DNA of 45,655 nucleotides from Aeromonas veronii bv. veronii (GTDB lineage Bacteria > Pseudomonadota > Gammaproteobacteria > Enterobacterales > Aeromonadaceae). The notes beneath the pieces are model-generated. The model was given only the letters and a program-made list of their open reading frames with translations. It made no database searches and was not told the DNA's origin. The stretch is from positions 1 through 45,655 of the forward strand of contig NZ_CDDK01000036.1 of assembly GCF_000820225.1 (NCBI RefSeq), written 5' to 3'. Below, one piece after another: positions 17,978 to 24,500 of the stretch. The position numbers and the translations under genes were made by a program. Position 1 is the first letter of the stretch. Each line of letters starts with the position of its first letter.

Positions 17978-18510
17978 TCCAGCTCCTTGTCACAGACGAG
18001 AGAGGGCAGAAACAGCTCGTGCACCAGCAGTGGCCACTGCCCCAGAAACAGACGGGAACGACGCCCCCAGACAGTGGCGGCCGGGCAACGGGGATTGGCG
18101 GCGATATCGAAACGGGCCAGTTGCAGATGATCGCGGCGGGCAGGCTCATGGCCAAATACCCGCTCACCCAGCGGCTGCTCGCCAAGCTCGGCAATGCCGC
18201 TCCCTTGCAGTGCGTCATCGGCAAACAGGGTCCAGCCCAGCACGGCGGGCCCACGATCCCCGTGCAGGATCACCTCGCGGCAGGTACCGGCCGGCGAGGC
18301 CGAATCCACCAGCCACTGCTCATCGGCAGTAAGGGCGACCGGGTGATTGCCCAGCCACTCCACCGAAAAGTGGCGATTGTGCTGACGCAGCCGCCGGGTC
18401 ATGGAGCCGGGCTCCAGCAGCCAGGGGCGCAAGCTGGCAGGCAATTCGCAACATTCGGGGGCCAGCCACCCGCTTAACGGCGTGAGGGGAACAGTCAACT
18501 CGGACTTCAC
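17974..18510 (-). CDS. ubiC: Chorismate pyruvate-lyase UbiC
   Basis: A 178-residue enzyme that cleaves chorismate to 4-hydroxybenzoate and pyruvate, feeding UbiA. Family landmarks are the CREVIL block with the active-site arginine, the LWGRRS-like [10 protein letters not shown], and the C-terminal HELFLPSL with the conserved glutamate. The start is a GTG at 18510 with only a weak ribosome site (GGTGAA); no better in-frame start is visible. It is somewhat longer than E. coli UbiC (165) and overall divergent, as usual for this family. Confidence 0.92.
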   Translation of the reverse strand: MKSELTVPLTPLSGWLAPECCELPASLRPWLLEPGSMTRRLRQHNRHFSVEWLGNHPVALTADEQWLVDSASPAGTCREVILHGDRGPAVLGWTLFADDALQGSGIAELGEQPLGERVFGHEPARRDHLQLARFDIAANPRCPAATVWGRRSRLFLGQWPLLVHELFLPSLVCDKELE

Positions 18511-18655
18511 AGCTTCACCATCCAGAGATTTCCGTGTTCAGGTTAAAATCCGGTTTATTATCCGTAAATCAATAGCGAAATGTAAGAACATCCGTGCTTG
18601 ACGGCCCCGATGGCAACATCAAAAATGGGTTATCTCTTGCTGATGAGCCATCTAT

Positions 18656-19090
18656 ATGAAGATCTTCAAAATTCTGCTGGTGTTGTTACTGAGCTGTGGC
18701 GCCCTGCAGCAGCAAGCTCTGGCTGAAGATGAGCCGCCCGCCGAGGGCGCAGAGGGGGCTGCCAAGCCTGGTTTCTCCTACCACGCGCTCGATCCCGACA
18801 TCATCACCAACTACCTGAGTGATAGCAAAACCCTCGGTTATATCCGGGTCACGGTAGAGCTGATGGCGGAAAACGAGGCCGATCTCAAGCTGCTGGAGCA
18901 GCATGACCCGCTGATCCGCGATGCCATCATCCGTCTGATTGGCAGCAAAAATGCCGATCAAGTGAAGTCCCTGACCAACCGAGAAGAGCTGCGCAAGGAG
19001 TGCGAGACAACCGTCAACGAACTGCTGGTGAAAGAGACCGGCAAGAAAGCGGTGCGCGAGCTTATCTTCACCAAGTTCCTCTACCAGTAA
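18656..19090 (+). CDS. FliL-family protein with a cleavable signal peptide
   Basis: A 144-residue protein with a FliL-like domain (about 45-144: YIRVTVELMAENEADLKLLEQHDPLIRDAII ... ELIFTKFLYQ is the typical FliL end). Flagellar FliL is anchored by an uncleaved helix near the motor. Here the N-terminus looks like a true signal peptide ending ALA before EDEPPAEG, so the product is probably a free periplasmic protein. No flagellar gene is nearby; it is divergent from ubiC-ubiA. The function of such FliL paralogues is not known to me. Confidence 0.82.
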   Translation: MKIFKILLVLLLSCGALQQQALAEDEPPAEGAEGAAKPGFSYHALDPDIITNYLSDSKTLGYIRVTVELMAENEADLKLLEQHDPLIRDAIIRLIGSKNADQVKSLTNREELRKECETTVNELLVKETGKKAVRELIFTKFLYQ

Positions 19091-19106
19091 TCCATCCCGA
19101 AACAAT

Positions 19107-19134
19107 CGCTTATTGGCATATCGGCCAATAAGCG
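19107..19134. terminator. Perfect inverted repeat after the FliL-like gene
   Basis: An 11-bp perfect stem CGCTTATTGGC/GCCAATAAGCG with a 6-nt loop lies 17 nt past the fliL-like stop. It is only moderately GC-rich and followed by AGCTTTGCC rather than a clean T-run. It could be a terminator or a protein-binding palindrome ahead of the next small gene. Confidence 0.5.
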
Positions 19135-19202
19135 AGCTTTGCCGGTTTATTCGAAATGAAAATCGATTACAATACGGCCGTCAAGTCGTAGAGGTAGTCG
19201 TT

Positions 19203-19367
19203 ATGGGCAGCAAAACCCTGTGTGAATGGCGCCGTCACGAGATCCCCACCGATCTCAAGGCGCTGAGAAAAATCGTGCGCAAACCCAAGTTTGTCTGCAG
19301 CAAGTGCGCCCGCAGTGCCAATGACAAGGGTTACCTCTGCCAGCCGCTGCGTTTGAAAGAGGAGTAA
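19203..19367 (+). CDS. Small cysteine-rich protein (54 aa)
   Basis: The reading frame starts at ATG 19203 (MGSKTLCEWRRHEIP) behind an AGAGGT ribosome site. Four cysteines occur: C7, then the cluster CSKCARSANDKGYLC, a CxxC-N10-C pattern that suggests a structural zinc site. The pattern (x)SKTLCEW...VCSKCAR...LCQPLRL resembles short uncharacterised proteins I associate with Vibrio and Shewanella, but I cannot name a function. A TACAAT at 19168-19173 could be its -10. Convergent with the lipoprotein gene. Confidence 0.7.
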   Translation: MGSKTLCEWRRHEIPTDLKALRKIVRKPKFVCSKCARSANDKGYLCQPLRLKEE

Positions 19368-19389
19368 CGCCCCTCCCTGTCAGGGCGTT
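19366..19389. terminator. Short hairpin between convergent genes
   Basis: A 7-bp stem AACGCCC/GGGCGTT overlaps the last bases of both convergent genes (the TAA at 19365-19367 and the TAA read from 19390-19388). It may end both transcripts, but the T-runs are poor. Confidence 0.4.
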
Positions 19390-19720
19390 ATTGATCTGTC
19401 CACCCCTGACGCCCCTGTTCGAACAATCTGCGCGCCTGGGTATCATTCGGGCAAACGCCGCGATACTCCTCGCCTGAGCGGCCAGCCAGATAGAGATGCT
19501 CGGGGCGGCAATACCATGCCAATCCCTTCTGATGTCCCTGCTTCCACAGTTCGGCATCCACCTTCTTGCCACACTGGCCCTGATGGAACTCGATCCGCTC
19601 GGTGGTGAAGCCCAGCTTGCCATCCGCCTCCCCCACTTCACTCCACACCTTCTCGCAGGGATCATCGTTGGAGACACAGCCACCCAGCAGGGCAGCCAAC
19701 AATATGATGGTGAGTCGCAT
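19388..19720 (-). CDS. Small lipoprotein, DUF2799-like
   Basis: A 110-residue secreted protein with a clear lipobox: MRLTIILLAALLGGC, modified Cys at residue 15, followed by VSNDD. Aspartates shortly after the cysteine may favour inner-membrane retention. The mature part has Cys residues in DPCEKV, GQCGKK, WYCRPE and GVCPND, and the pattern WxxxGxxDG...C...YCxPEH fits the DUF2799 lipoprotein family as I recall it. ATG 19720 has AAGGA 5 nt upstream. No known function; it is monocistronic. Confidence 0.8.
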   Translation of the reverse strand: MRLTIILLAALLGGCVSNDDPCEKVWSEVGEADGKLGFTTERIEFHQGQCGKKVDAELWKQGHQKGLAWYCRPEHLYLAGRSGEEYRGVCPNDTQARRLFEQGRQGWTDQ

Positions 19721-19808
19721 AGTCATCCTTGAGCGTCATTTGGGCAGTTCATTCTACCCAGCGCCCCGCTCCTGACCAAGGACGAACGCTCAGCCATGTG
19801 AGCGTGGC

Positions 19809-19838
19809 AAAAAAATCAGGCGGGCCCAAAGCCCGCCT
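19809..19838 (-). terminator. Terminator after the 41-aa gene
   Basis: A perfect 8-bp stem AGGCGGGC/GCCCGCCT (19818-19838) with a 5-nt loop is followed on the minus strand by GATTTTTTT. It lies 20 nt past the stop of the 41-codon gene, a classical intrinsic terminator that supports this being a transcribed gene. Confidence 0.85.
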
Positions 19839-19857
19839 GTTCGTTCAATGCCGTGGT

Positions 19858-19983
19858 TCACTGGTCATCGAAAGTGTCATCATCCTGCCAGCTTTCATCT
19901 TCCCACTGATCCAGCTCTTCTTCCCAGGAATCCGGCTCCCAATCATCATCAGAGGAGTCGTAATCCGGCTTGTGTCCACCCAT
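19858..19983 (-). CDS. 41-residue highly acidic, Trp-rich small protein
   Basis: Not recognised as any named family. The frame MGGHKPDYDSSDDDWEP... runs 41 codons to a TGA. ATG 19983 follows a consensus AAGGAGA with 6-nt spacing, and an intrinsic terminator lies just downstream, so it has all marks of a small gene. Nineteen of 41 residues are Asp or Glu, with four Trp and only one Lys. It has no hydrophobic segment or signal peptide, so it should be a cytoplasmic, probably disordered polyanion. It stands 74 nt downstream of acuI on the same strand. Confidence 0.65.
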   Translation of the reverse strand: MGGHKPDYDSSDDDWEPDSWEEELDQWEDESWQDDDTFDDQ

Positions 19984-20057
19984 CTTCACTCTCCTTGGAT
20001 AGTTCACCCGCACTCCAATTTTATCCGGAATTGTCGGGCTCGCCAGTCAGAGAGAGT

Positions 20058-21038
20058 TCAAAGTTTGACCAGAGTGCGACCTGCGATCTGGCCTTGCGTG
20101 ATGGCCTCGGCGGCCTCCACTACCTGCTCCAGCCCAATCTCGGTGACCGCCTGAGCAAAGAAGCTGGCGGGAAGATCTCGTGCCAGTCGCTGCCACGCCA
20201 GTTGACGACGTTCAAACGGGCACATCACCGAATCGACCCCCTGCAACCGCACGTTGCGCAGGATAAAGGGCATCACACTGGTCGGCAGATCAAAACCGCC
20301 CGCCAGCCCGCAGGCCGCCACAGCGCCGCCATAGTTCATCTGAGCCAGCAGCTTGGCCAGCACCTGACTGCCGACGGTATCGATGGCAGCGGCCCACAGC
20401 TGCTTCTCCAGCGGTTTGGCTGGCACCAGCAGCTCGCTGCGCGGCACGATGCGGCTGGCACCCAACGCAGTGAGCATGGCGCCCTGCTCTTCCGGACGAC
20501 CGGTCAGCGCAGCCACCTGATAGCCAAGGGCTGCCAGCAGGGCAACTGAGGCGGAGCCCACACCGCCTGCCGCACCGGTGACCAGCACCTCGCCGCTATC
20601 TGGTGTAATACCCGCCTCTTCCAGCGCCAGCACGCAGAGCATGGCGGTGAGACCAGCGGTACCGATGCACATGGCCTGCCGTTCATCCAGCCCGGCGGGC
20701 AACGGCACCAGCCAGTCCCCCTTGACCCGCGCCTGTTCGGCCATGCCGCCCCAGTGCCCTTCGCCCACGCCCCAACCGGTCAGCACCACCTTGTCGCCGG
20801 GCTGATAGCGGCTGTCGGCAGATTCGAGCACGGTACCGGCGAAGTCGATGCCGGGCACCAGCGGCCACTGACGCACTATCTTGCCCTTGCCGGTGATGGC
20901 CAGCCCGTCCTTGTAGTTGATGGAGCTGTAAGCGACCGCTACCCGCACTTCACCTTCCGGCAACAGGCTCTCGGCCAGCCGGGTCAGAGTCGGTACAGTC
21001 TTGCCGTCTTGGTTTTCCAGTAACAGAGCCTTGAACAT
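20058..21038 (-). CDS. acuI: Acrylyl-CoA reductase-like MDR oxidoreductase (AcuI/YhdH)
   Basis: A 326-residue zinc-independent medium-chain dehydrogenase/reductase matching the AcuI/YhdH family, which reduces toxic acryloyl-CoA to propionyl-CoA with NADPH. Seen: the SSINYKDGLAITGKGKI block, the LVPGIDFAGTV segment and the nucleotide-binding VTGAAGGVGSASVALLAALGY. The start has GAGG upstream of ATG 21038. It begins 33 nt after the LacI-type regulator stops, on the same strand, so it may be cotranscribed with it. Confidence 0.92.
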   Translation of the reverse strand: MFKALLLENQDGKTVPTLTRLAESLLPEGEVRVAVAYSSINYKDGLAITGKGKIVRQWPLVPGIDFAGTVLESADSRYQPGDKVVLTGWGVGEGHWGGMAEQARVKGDWLVPLPAGLDERQAMCIGTAGLTAMLCVLALEEAGITPDSGEVLVTGAAGGVGSASVALLAALGYQVAALTGRPEEQGAMLTALGASRIVPRSELLVPAKPLEKQLWAAAIDTVGSQVLAKLLAQMNYGGAVAACGLAGGFDLPTSVMPFILRNVRLQGVDSVMCPFERRQLAWQRLARDLPASFFAQAVTEIGLEQVVEAAEAITQGQIAGRTLVKL

Positions 21039-21070
21039 GGTTGCCTCTTTGATGACGTGTGAAACGGGGA

Positions 21071-22093
21071 TCAGCTGCTTTGACGCTTTTGCAGTTGAAA
21101 ATCGAGAGCCAGAGCAGTGCCAATCACGGGCTCCCCGGCCAGTTGGCGCAGGATCAGCTCGGCAGCCTCCTGCCCCATTTTGCGATAGGGGATCCTGACC
21201 GAAGTAAGGGTCGGATAACAGGCGCGCGCCACATCCAGATCGTCAAATCCGGCGATGGCGAGTTTGCCCGGCACATTCAAATGGCGACGCTGGCACTCGA
21301 ACAGTACCCCGGCCGCCAGTTCGTCGTTAACGCAGATCAGCGCGTCCAGCTCGGGCCAGCGCAGCAGAAATTCACCCAGCATGGTGGCACCGGTGCTGAA
21401 GCTGGGCCGCTCCGAGGTGTTGATGATGGCATCGGGGGAGAGGTAGTTGTCGAGCAGCGCTTTCTGCCAGCCCTGCATCCGCTGTTGCAGCATCCACTGC
21501 TCCTGACGGGCACAGAGAAAACCGATATTGCGGTAGCCCCGCTCGATAAGGTGGTGGGTGAGCTGATAACCGGCATCGAAGTTGGAGACTCCCACATTCA
21601 TGTCGATGGGGCTGCGGGCCATTGCACCCACTTCCACCACCGGCAGGCGGGAGGCTTTCAGGCGAGTACGGATCGTCTCGCCGGGATCGCCACCAAACAG
21701 CACCACCGCCGCCGGATTGTGCTGCAAAAAGCTGGTCAGCAGGCTCTCTTCCTGCTGTTTCAGATGCTGGGCATCCCCCAGCATGATCTGGTAACCCTCC
21801 TCGAGCAGGGTCTGTTGCAGTCCCGCGATCATCTCGCCACAGCCCGCTTCCGCCAGACTCGGGACGATCACTACGATGGTCTGGGAAGTCGCTGAGGCCA
21901 ACGCCCCGGCGGCCCGATTGGGGATATAGCCGAGCTCTTCCACCGCAGCTTCGATGCGCTCGCGCATCCTGTCGGAGACCATCTCCGGCGTGCGCAGGGC
22001 ACGGGAAACCGTCATGGCCCCCACACCAGCCAGCTGGGCCACATCGTTGAGGGTCACCCGACCCGTGCTACGGCGCTTCTTTGCTTCTGACAT
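21071..22093 (-). CDS. LacI-family transcriptional regulator (GntR-like)
   Basis: A 340-residue LacI/GalR repressor. The helix-turn-helix and hinge are at about residues 13-65 (VTLNDVAQLAGVGAMTVSRALRTPEMVS ... LGYIPNRAAGALAS), followed by a periplasmic-binding-type effector domain. Overall it resembles the gluconate repressor GntR of E. coli. It is divergent from a three-gene PTS, with three palindromes between that fit LacI-family operators, so it probably controls the PTS and itself; a sugar or sugar acid is the likely effector. An ATG at 22102 is an alternative start (adds three residues). Confidence 0.9.
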   Translation of the reverse strand: MSEAKKRRSTGRVTLNDVAQLAGVGAMTVSRALRTPEMVSDRMRERIEAAVEELGYIPNRAAGALASATSQTIVVIVPSLAEAGCGEMIAGLQQTLLEEGYQIMLGDAQHLKQQEESLLTSFLQHNPAAVVLFGGDPGETIRTRLKASRLPVVEVGAMARSPIDMNVGVSNFDAGYQLTHHLIERGYRNIGFLCARQEQWMLQQRMQGWQKALLDNYLSPDAIINTSERPSFSTGATMLGEFLLRWPELDALICVNDELAAGVLFECQRRHLNVPGKLAIAGFDDLDVARACYPTLTSVRIPYRKMGQEAAELILRQLAGEPVIGTALALDFQLQKRQSS

Positions 22094-22220
22094 CCATCCC
22101 ATCCTCGACTTGCGGCTGCTCACTTTAAGGCAAAAGAGCGCCACTGACCATTTGCTCAAGGCCGATTCTACCCTCTTTCCCGGATCACGGGGGCAAGATG
22201 ACTCCCGTTAATGGGTGAAG

Positions 22221-22268
22221 TGATAGCGCTATCACAGTTTGATGTTAGCGCTATCTGATAGCGCTAAC
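22221..22268. promoter_or_regulatory. Three LacI-family operator palindromes
   Basis: Three copies of a GATAGCGCTATC-type palindrome lie between the regulator and the PTS. Site 1 is TGATAGCGCTATCA at 22221-22234, perfect over 14 bp. Site 2 is GTTAGCGCTATC (22244-22255) and site 3 GATAGCGCTAAC (22257-22268); these two are mirror images around T22256, giving a 25-bp perfect palindrome. The central CG step is typical of LacI-family operators. Centre spacings are 22 and 13 bp. Confidence 0.85.
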
Positions 22269-22271
22269 TTT

Positions 22272-22314
22272 CGCGATCACTCTCACAGTTTCACCACCGC
22301 AAGATCGATAGATT
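22272..22314 (+). promoter_or_regulatory. Possible CRP site and PTS promoter
   Basis: CGCGA-N6-TCACA (22272-22287) matches 8 of 10 positions of the CRP half-sites. TAGATT at 22309-22314 could be the -10, which would place the CRP site near -41.5, a class II position. No good -35 is seen, which suits an activator-dependent promoter. This is suggestive only. Confidence 0.3.
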
Positions 22315-22344
22315 GGCGCCATCTTAACTAGCCGGATCACCACC

Positions 22345-22788
22345 ATGCTGACTCAACTGCTGACCGAGGATGTCATCCGCATCGAACCCGCAGCCCGCGA
22401 CTGGCGTCACGCCATCGAGCTGGCGACGGCGCCCCTGCTGGCCAATGGCACCATCGAACCCTCCTACGTAGCGGCGCTGTTTCGCTCTCATGAAGAGCTC
22501 GGCCCCTACTACGTGCTGGGCCCCGGTCTGGCGATGCCCCACGCTCGCCCCGAAGACGGCGTCAACCGGCTGGGTCTGGGGCTGACCGTCATCAAGCAGG
22601 GGGTCAACTTCGATTCCGAGGGCAACGACCCGATCAGGCTGCTGATCACCCTGGCCGCCAGCGACAGCAACTCCCATGTGGAGACCATCGCCCAGCTGGC
22701 CGAGCTGTTTATGAATGAAGAGGACGTGGCGGCCATCATTGCGGCCGACACCAAAGACGACATCCTGCGCATTCTGGCGCGCTACTGA
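22345..22788 (+). CDS. PTS system ascorbate-type EIIA component (UlaC-like)
   Basis: A 147-residue EIIA of the mannitol/fructose-ascorbate fold. The phosphorylated histidine is H66 in GLAMPHARPE, and the segment HVETIAQLAELF is typical. It passes phosphate from HPr to the EIIB encoded next. The ribosome site is weak (CCGGA). It is the first gene of a IIA-IIB-IIC operon divergent from the LacI-type regulator. The sugar is unknown: similarity is to ascorbate (Ula/Sga) systems but no ascorbate-catabolic gene is nearby. Confidence 0.9.
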   Translation: MLTQLLTEDVIRIEPAARDWRHAIELATAPLLANGTIEPSYVAALFRSHEELGPYYVLGPGLAMPHARPEDGVNRLGLGLTVIKQGVNFDSEGNDPIRLLITLAASDSNSHVETIAQLAELFMNEEDVAAIIAADTKDDILRILARY

Positions 22789-22823
22789 TCTGCGCCACGG
22801 CGCACCTGACAGAGGAAGAGACA

Positions 22824-23111
22824 ATGAAAATTCTGGTTGTATGCGGTCACGGTCTGGGTACCAGCCTGATGATGGAGATGAGCATCAAGAGCATCCTGAA
22901 AGAGCTGGCAGTCACCGCCGAAGTGGATCACCGCGATCTGGCCTCCGCCGGCAGTGAAACCGCCGAGATCTTTGTCGCCACCCGCGACATCGCCGAGCAG
23001 CTGCAATCCATGGGCGTCAACGGCCGTCTGGTGGCCCTCGACAACATGGTCGACAAGGCCGCGATGAAAGAGAAGCTCGCCACTGCCCTGCGCGAACTGG
23101 GCGCCCTCTAA
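22824..23111 (+). CDS. PTS system ascorbate/lactose-type EIIB component (UlaB-like)
   Basis: A 95-residue EIIB with the P-loop cysteine C7 in LVVCGHGLGTSL, the residue phosphorylated by EIIA. The length and the loop fit the ascorbate-type IIB proteins (UlaB). GAGGAAGAG lies upstream of the ATG, 36 nt after the IIA stop. A short hairpin separates it from the IIC gene. Confidence 0.9.
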   Translation: MKILVVCGHGLGTSLMMEMSIKSILKELAVTAEVDHRDLASAGSETAEIFVATRDIAEQLQSMGVNGRLVALDNMVDKAAMKEKLATALRELGAL

Positions 23112-23120
23112 GGATCCTCC

Positions 23121-23140
23121 ATGCGGCCTGCGGGCCGCAT
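23121..23140 (+). other. Intercistronic hairpin between EIIB and EIIC
   Basis: An 8-bp perfect stem ATGCGGCC/GGCCGCAT with a TGCG loop lies 9 nt after the IIB stop and 12 nt before the AGGAG of IIC. It has no T-run, so it is more likely an mRNA-stability or processing element than a terminator. Confidence 0.5.
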
Positions 23141-23162
23141 CTTCCATTGCCAGGAGCTGACC

Positions 23163-24422
23163 ATGGAATTTTTCAACTTTCTGATGTTTGACGTGCTGTC
23201 CGAGCCCGCCGTGCTGGTCGGCCTGATCGCGCTTATCGGCCTGATTGCCCAGAAGAAACCGGTGACCGAGTGCATCAAGGGCACGGTCAAGACCATCATG
23301 GGTTTCGTCATTCTGGGGGCCGGTGCCACCCTAGTGATCAACTCGCTGGGTGACTTTGCCGTCATCTTCCAGCACGCCTTCGGTATCAAGGGGGTCGTCC
23401 CCAACAACGAGGCCATCGTCTCCATCGCCCAGACCTCGTTTGGCAAGGAGATGGCGATGATCATGTTCTTCGCCATGCTGGTGAACATCCTGATCGCCCG
23501 TCTGACCCCGTGGAAATTCATCTTCCTGACCGGTCACCACACCCTGTTCATGTCGATGATGGTGGCGGTGATCCTCTCTGCCGGCGGCATGAGCGGCGTA
23601 CCGCTGATCGCGGTGGGCAGTCTGGTGGTCGGTGTCGCCATGGTCTTCTTCCCGGCCATCGCCCACCCCTTCATGAAGCAGATCACCGGCTCCGATGACG
23701 TGGCACTGGGCCACTTCTCCACCTGCTCCTACGTGCTCTCCGCCCTGATCGGCGCCAAGTTCGGCAACAAGGCCCACAGCTGCGAAGATGTGCAGGTACC
23801 GAAGAGCCTGCTGTTCCTGCGCGATACCCCGGTGGCCATCTCCTTCACCATGGGCATCATCTTCCTGGTGACCTCCGCCTTCGCTGGCCCCGAGTTTGTC
23901 TCCAGCGTCGCCAAGGGCAAGCACTGGTTCATGTTCTCCCTGATGCAGTCCATCACCTTCGCCGCCGGTGTCTACGTCATCCTGCAAGGTGTGCGGATGG
24001 TCATCGCCGAGATCGTACCGGCCTTCAAGGGTATCTCCGACAAGCTGGTACCGAACGCCAAGCCGGCACTCGACTGCCCCATCGTCTTCCCCTATGCCCC
24101 CAACGCCGTGCTGATCGGCTTCCTGTCGAGCTTTGCTGCCGGTCTGGTGGGGATGGCGCTGCTCTACGCCATGGGCCTGACCGTCATCATCCCGGGCGTG
24201 GTACCGCACTTCTTCGTCGGCGCCGCTGCCGGGGTGTTCGGCAACGCCACCGGTGGTCGTCGCGGCGCCATTTTGGGCTCCTTCGCCAACGGCCTGCTGC
24301 TGCTCACCATTCTGCCGGTGTTCCTGCTGCCGGTGCTGGGCAACCTCGGTTTCGCCAACACCACCTTCAGCGACTCCGACTTCGGTGTGGTCGGCATCCT
24401 GCTGGGGCTGATCGTTCGCTAA
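23163..24422 (+). CDS. PTS system ascorbate-type EIIC permease (UlaA/SgaT-like)
   Basis: A 419-residue polytopic permease of the UlaA/SgaT (AG) superfamily, with about 11 hydrophobic helices. Landmarks include LIGLIAQKKPVTECIKGTVK at the N-terminus, the TGHHTLFMS segment and GHFSTCSYVLSALIG. The ATG at 23163 has AGGAG with 6-nt spacing; a longer reading starts inside the hairpin and is rejected. It carries out translocation in a IIA-IIB-IIC set. Substrate unknown. Followed by a strong terminator. Confidence 0.92.
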   Translation: MEFFNFLMFDVLSEPAVLVGLIALIGLIAQKKPVTECIKGTVKTIMGFVILGAGATLVINSLGDFAVIFQHAFGIKGVVPNNEAIVSIAQTSFGKEMAMIMFFAMLVNILIARLTPWKFIFLTGHHTLFMSMMVAVILSAGGMSGVPLIAVGSLVVGVAMVFFPAIAHPFMKQITGSDDVALGHFSTCSYVLSALIGAKFGNKAHSCEDVQVPKSLLFLRDTPVAISFTMGIIFLVTSAFAGPEFVSSVAKGKHWFMFSLMQSITFAAGVYVILQGVRMVIAEIVPAFKGISDKLVPNAKPALDCPIVFPYAPNAVLIGFLSSFAAGLVGMALLYAMGLTVIIPGVVPHFFVGAAAGVFGNATGGRRGAILGSFANGLLLLTILPVFLLPVLGNLGFANTTFSDSDFGVVGILLGLIVR

Positions 24423-24442
24423 TTCCGGCAACCGCCAAAAAC

Positions 24443-24473
24443 AAAACGGAGCGCATCGCGCTCCGTTTTTTTA
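24443..24473. terminator. PTS operon terminator (bidirectional)
   Basis: A 9-bp GC-rich stem ACGGAGCGC/GCGCTCCGT extended by AAA/TTT pairs, with an ATC loop and seven Ts on the plus strand; the minus strand has GTTTTTGG. It also serves convergent waaA. Confidence 0.9.
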
Positions 24474-24500
24474 TGGCCGGGCGGTATGAAAGACCGACAC

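Noticed and set aside
22221..22234. TGATAGCGCTATCA read as a CRP site (GTGA...TCAC)
   Set aside because: GTGA and TCAC are 8 bp apart rather than 6, and the motif recurs as LacI-type palindromes.
23331..24431. 366-codon frame opposite the EIIC gene
   Set aside because: H/D/G/E-rich antisense shadow of a clear PTS permease.
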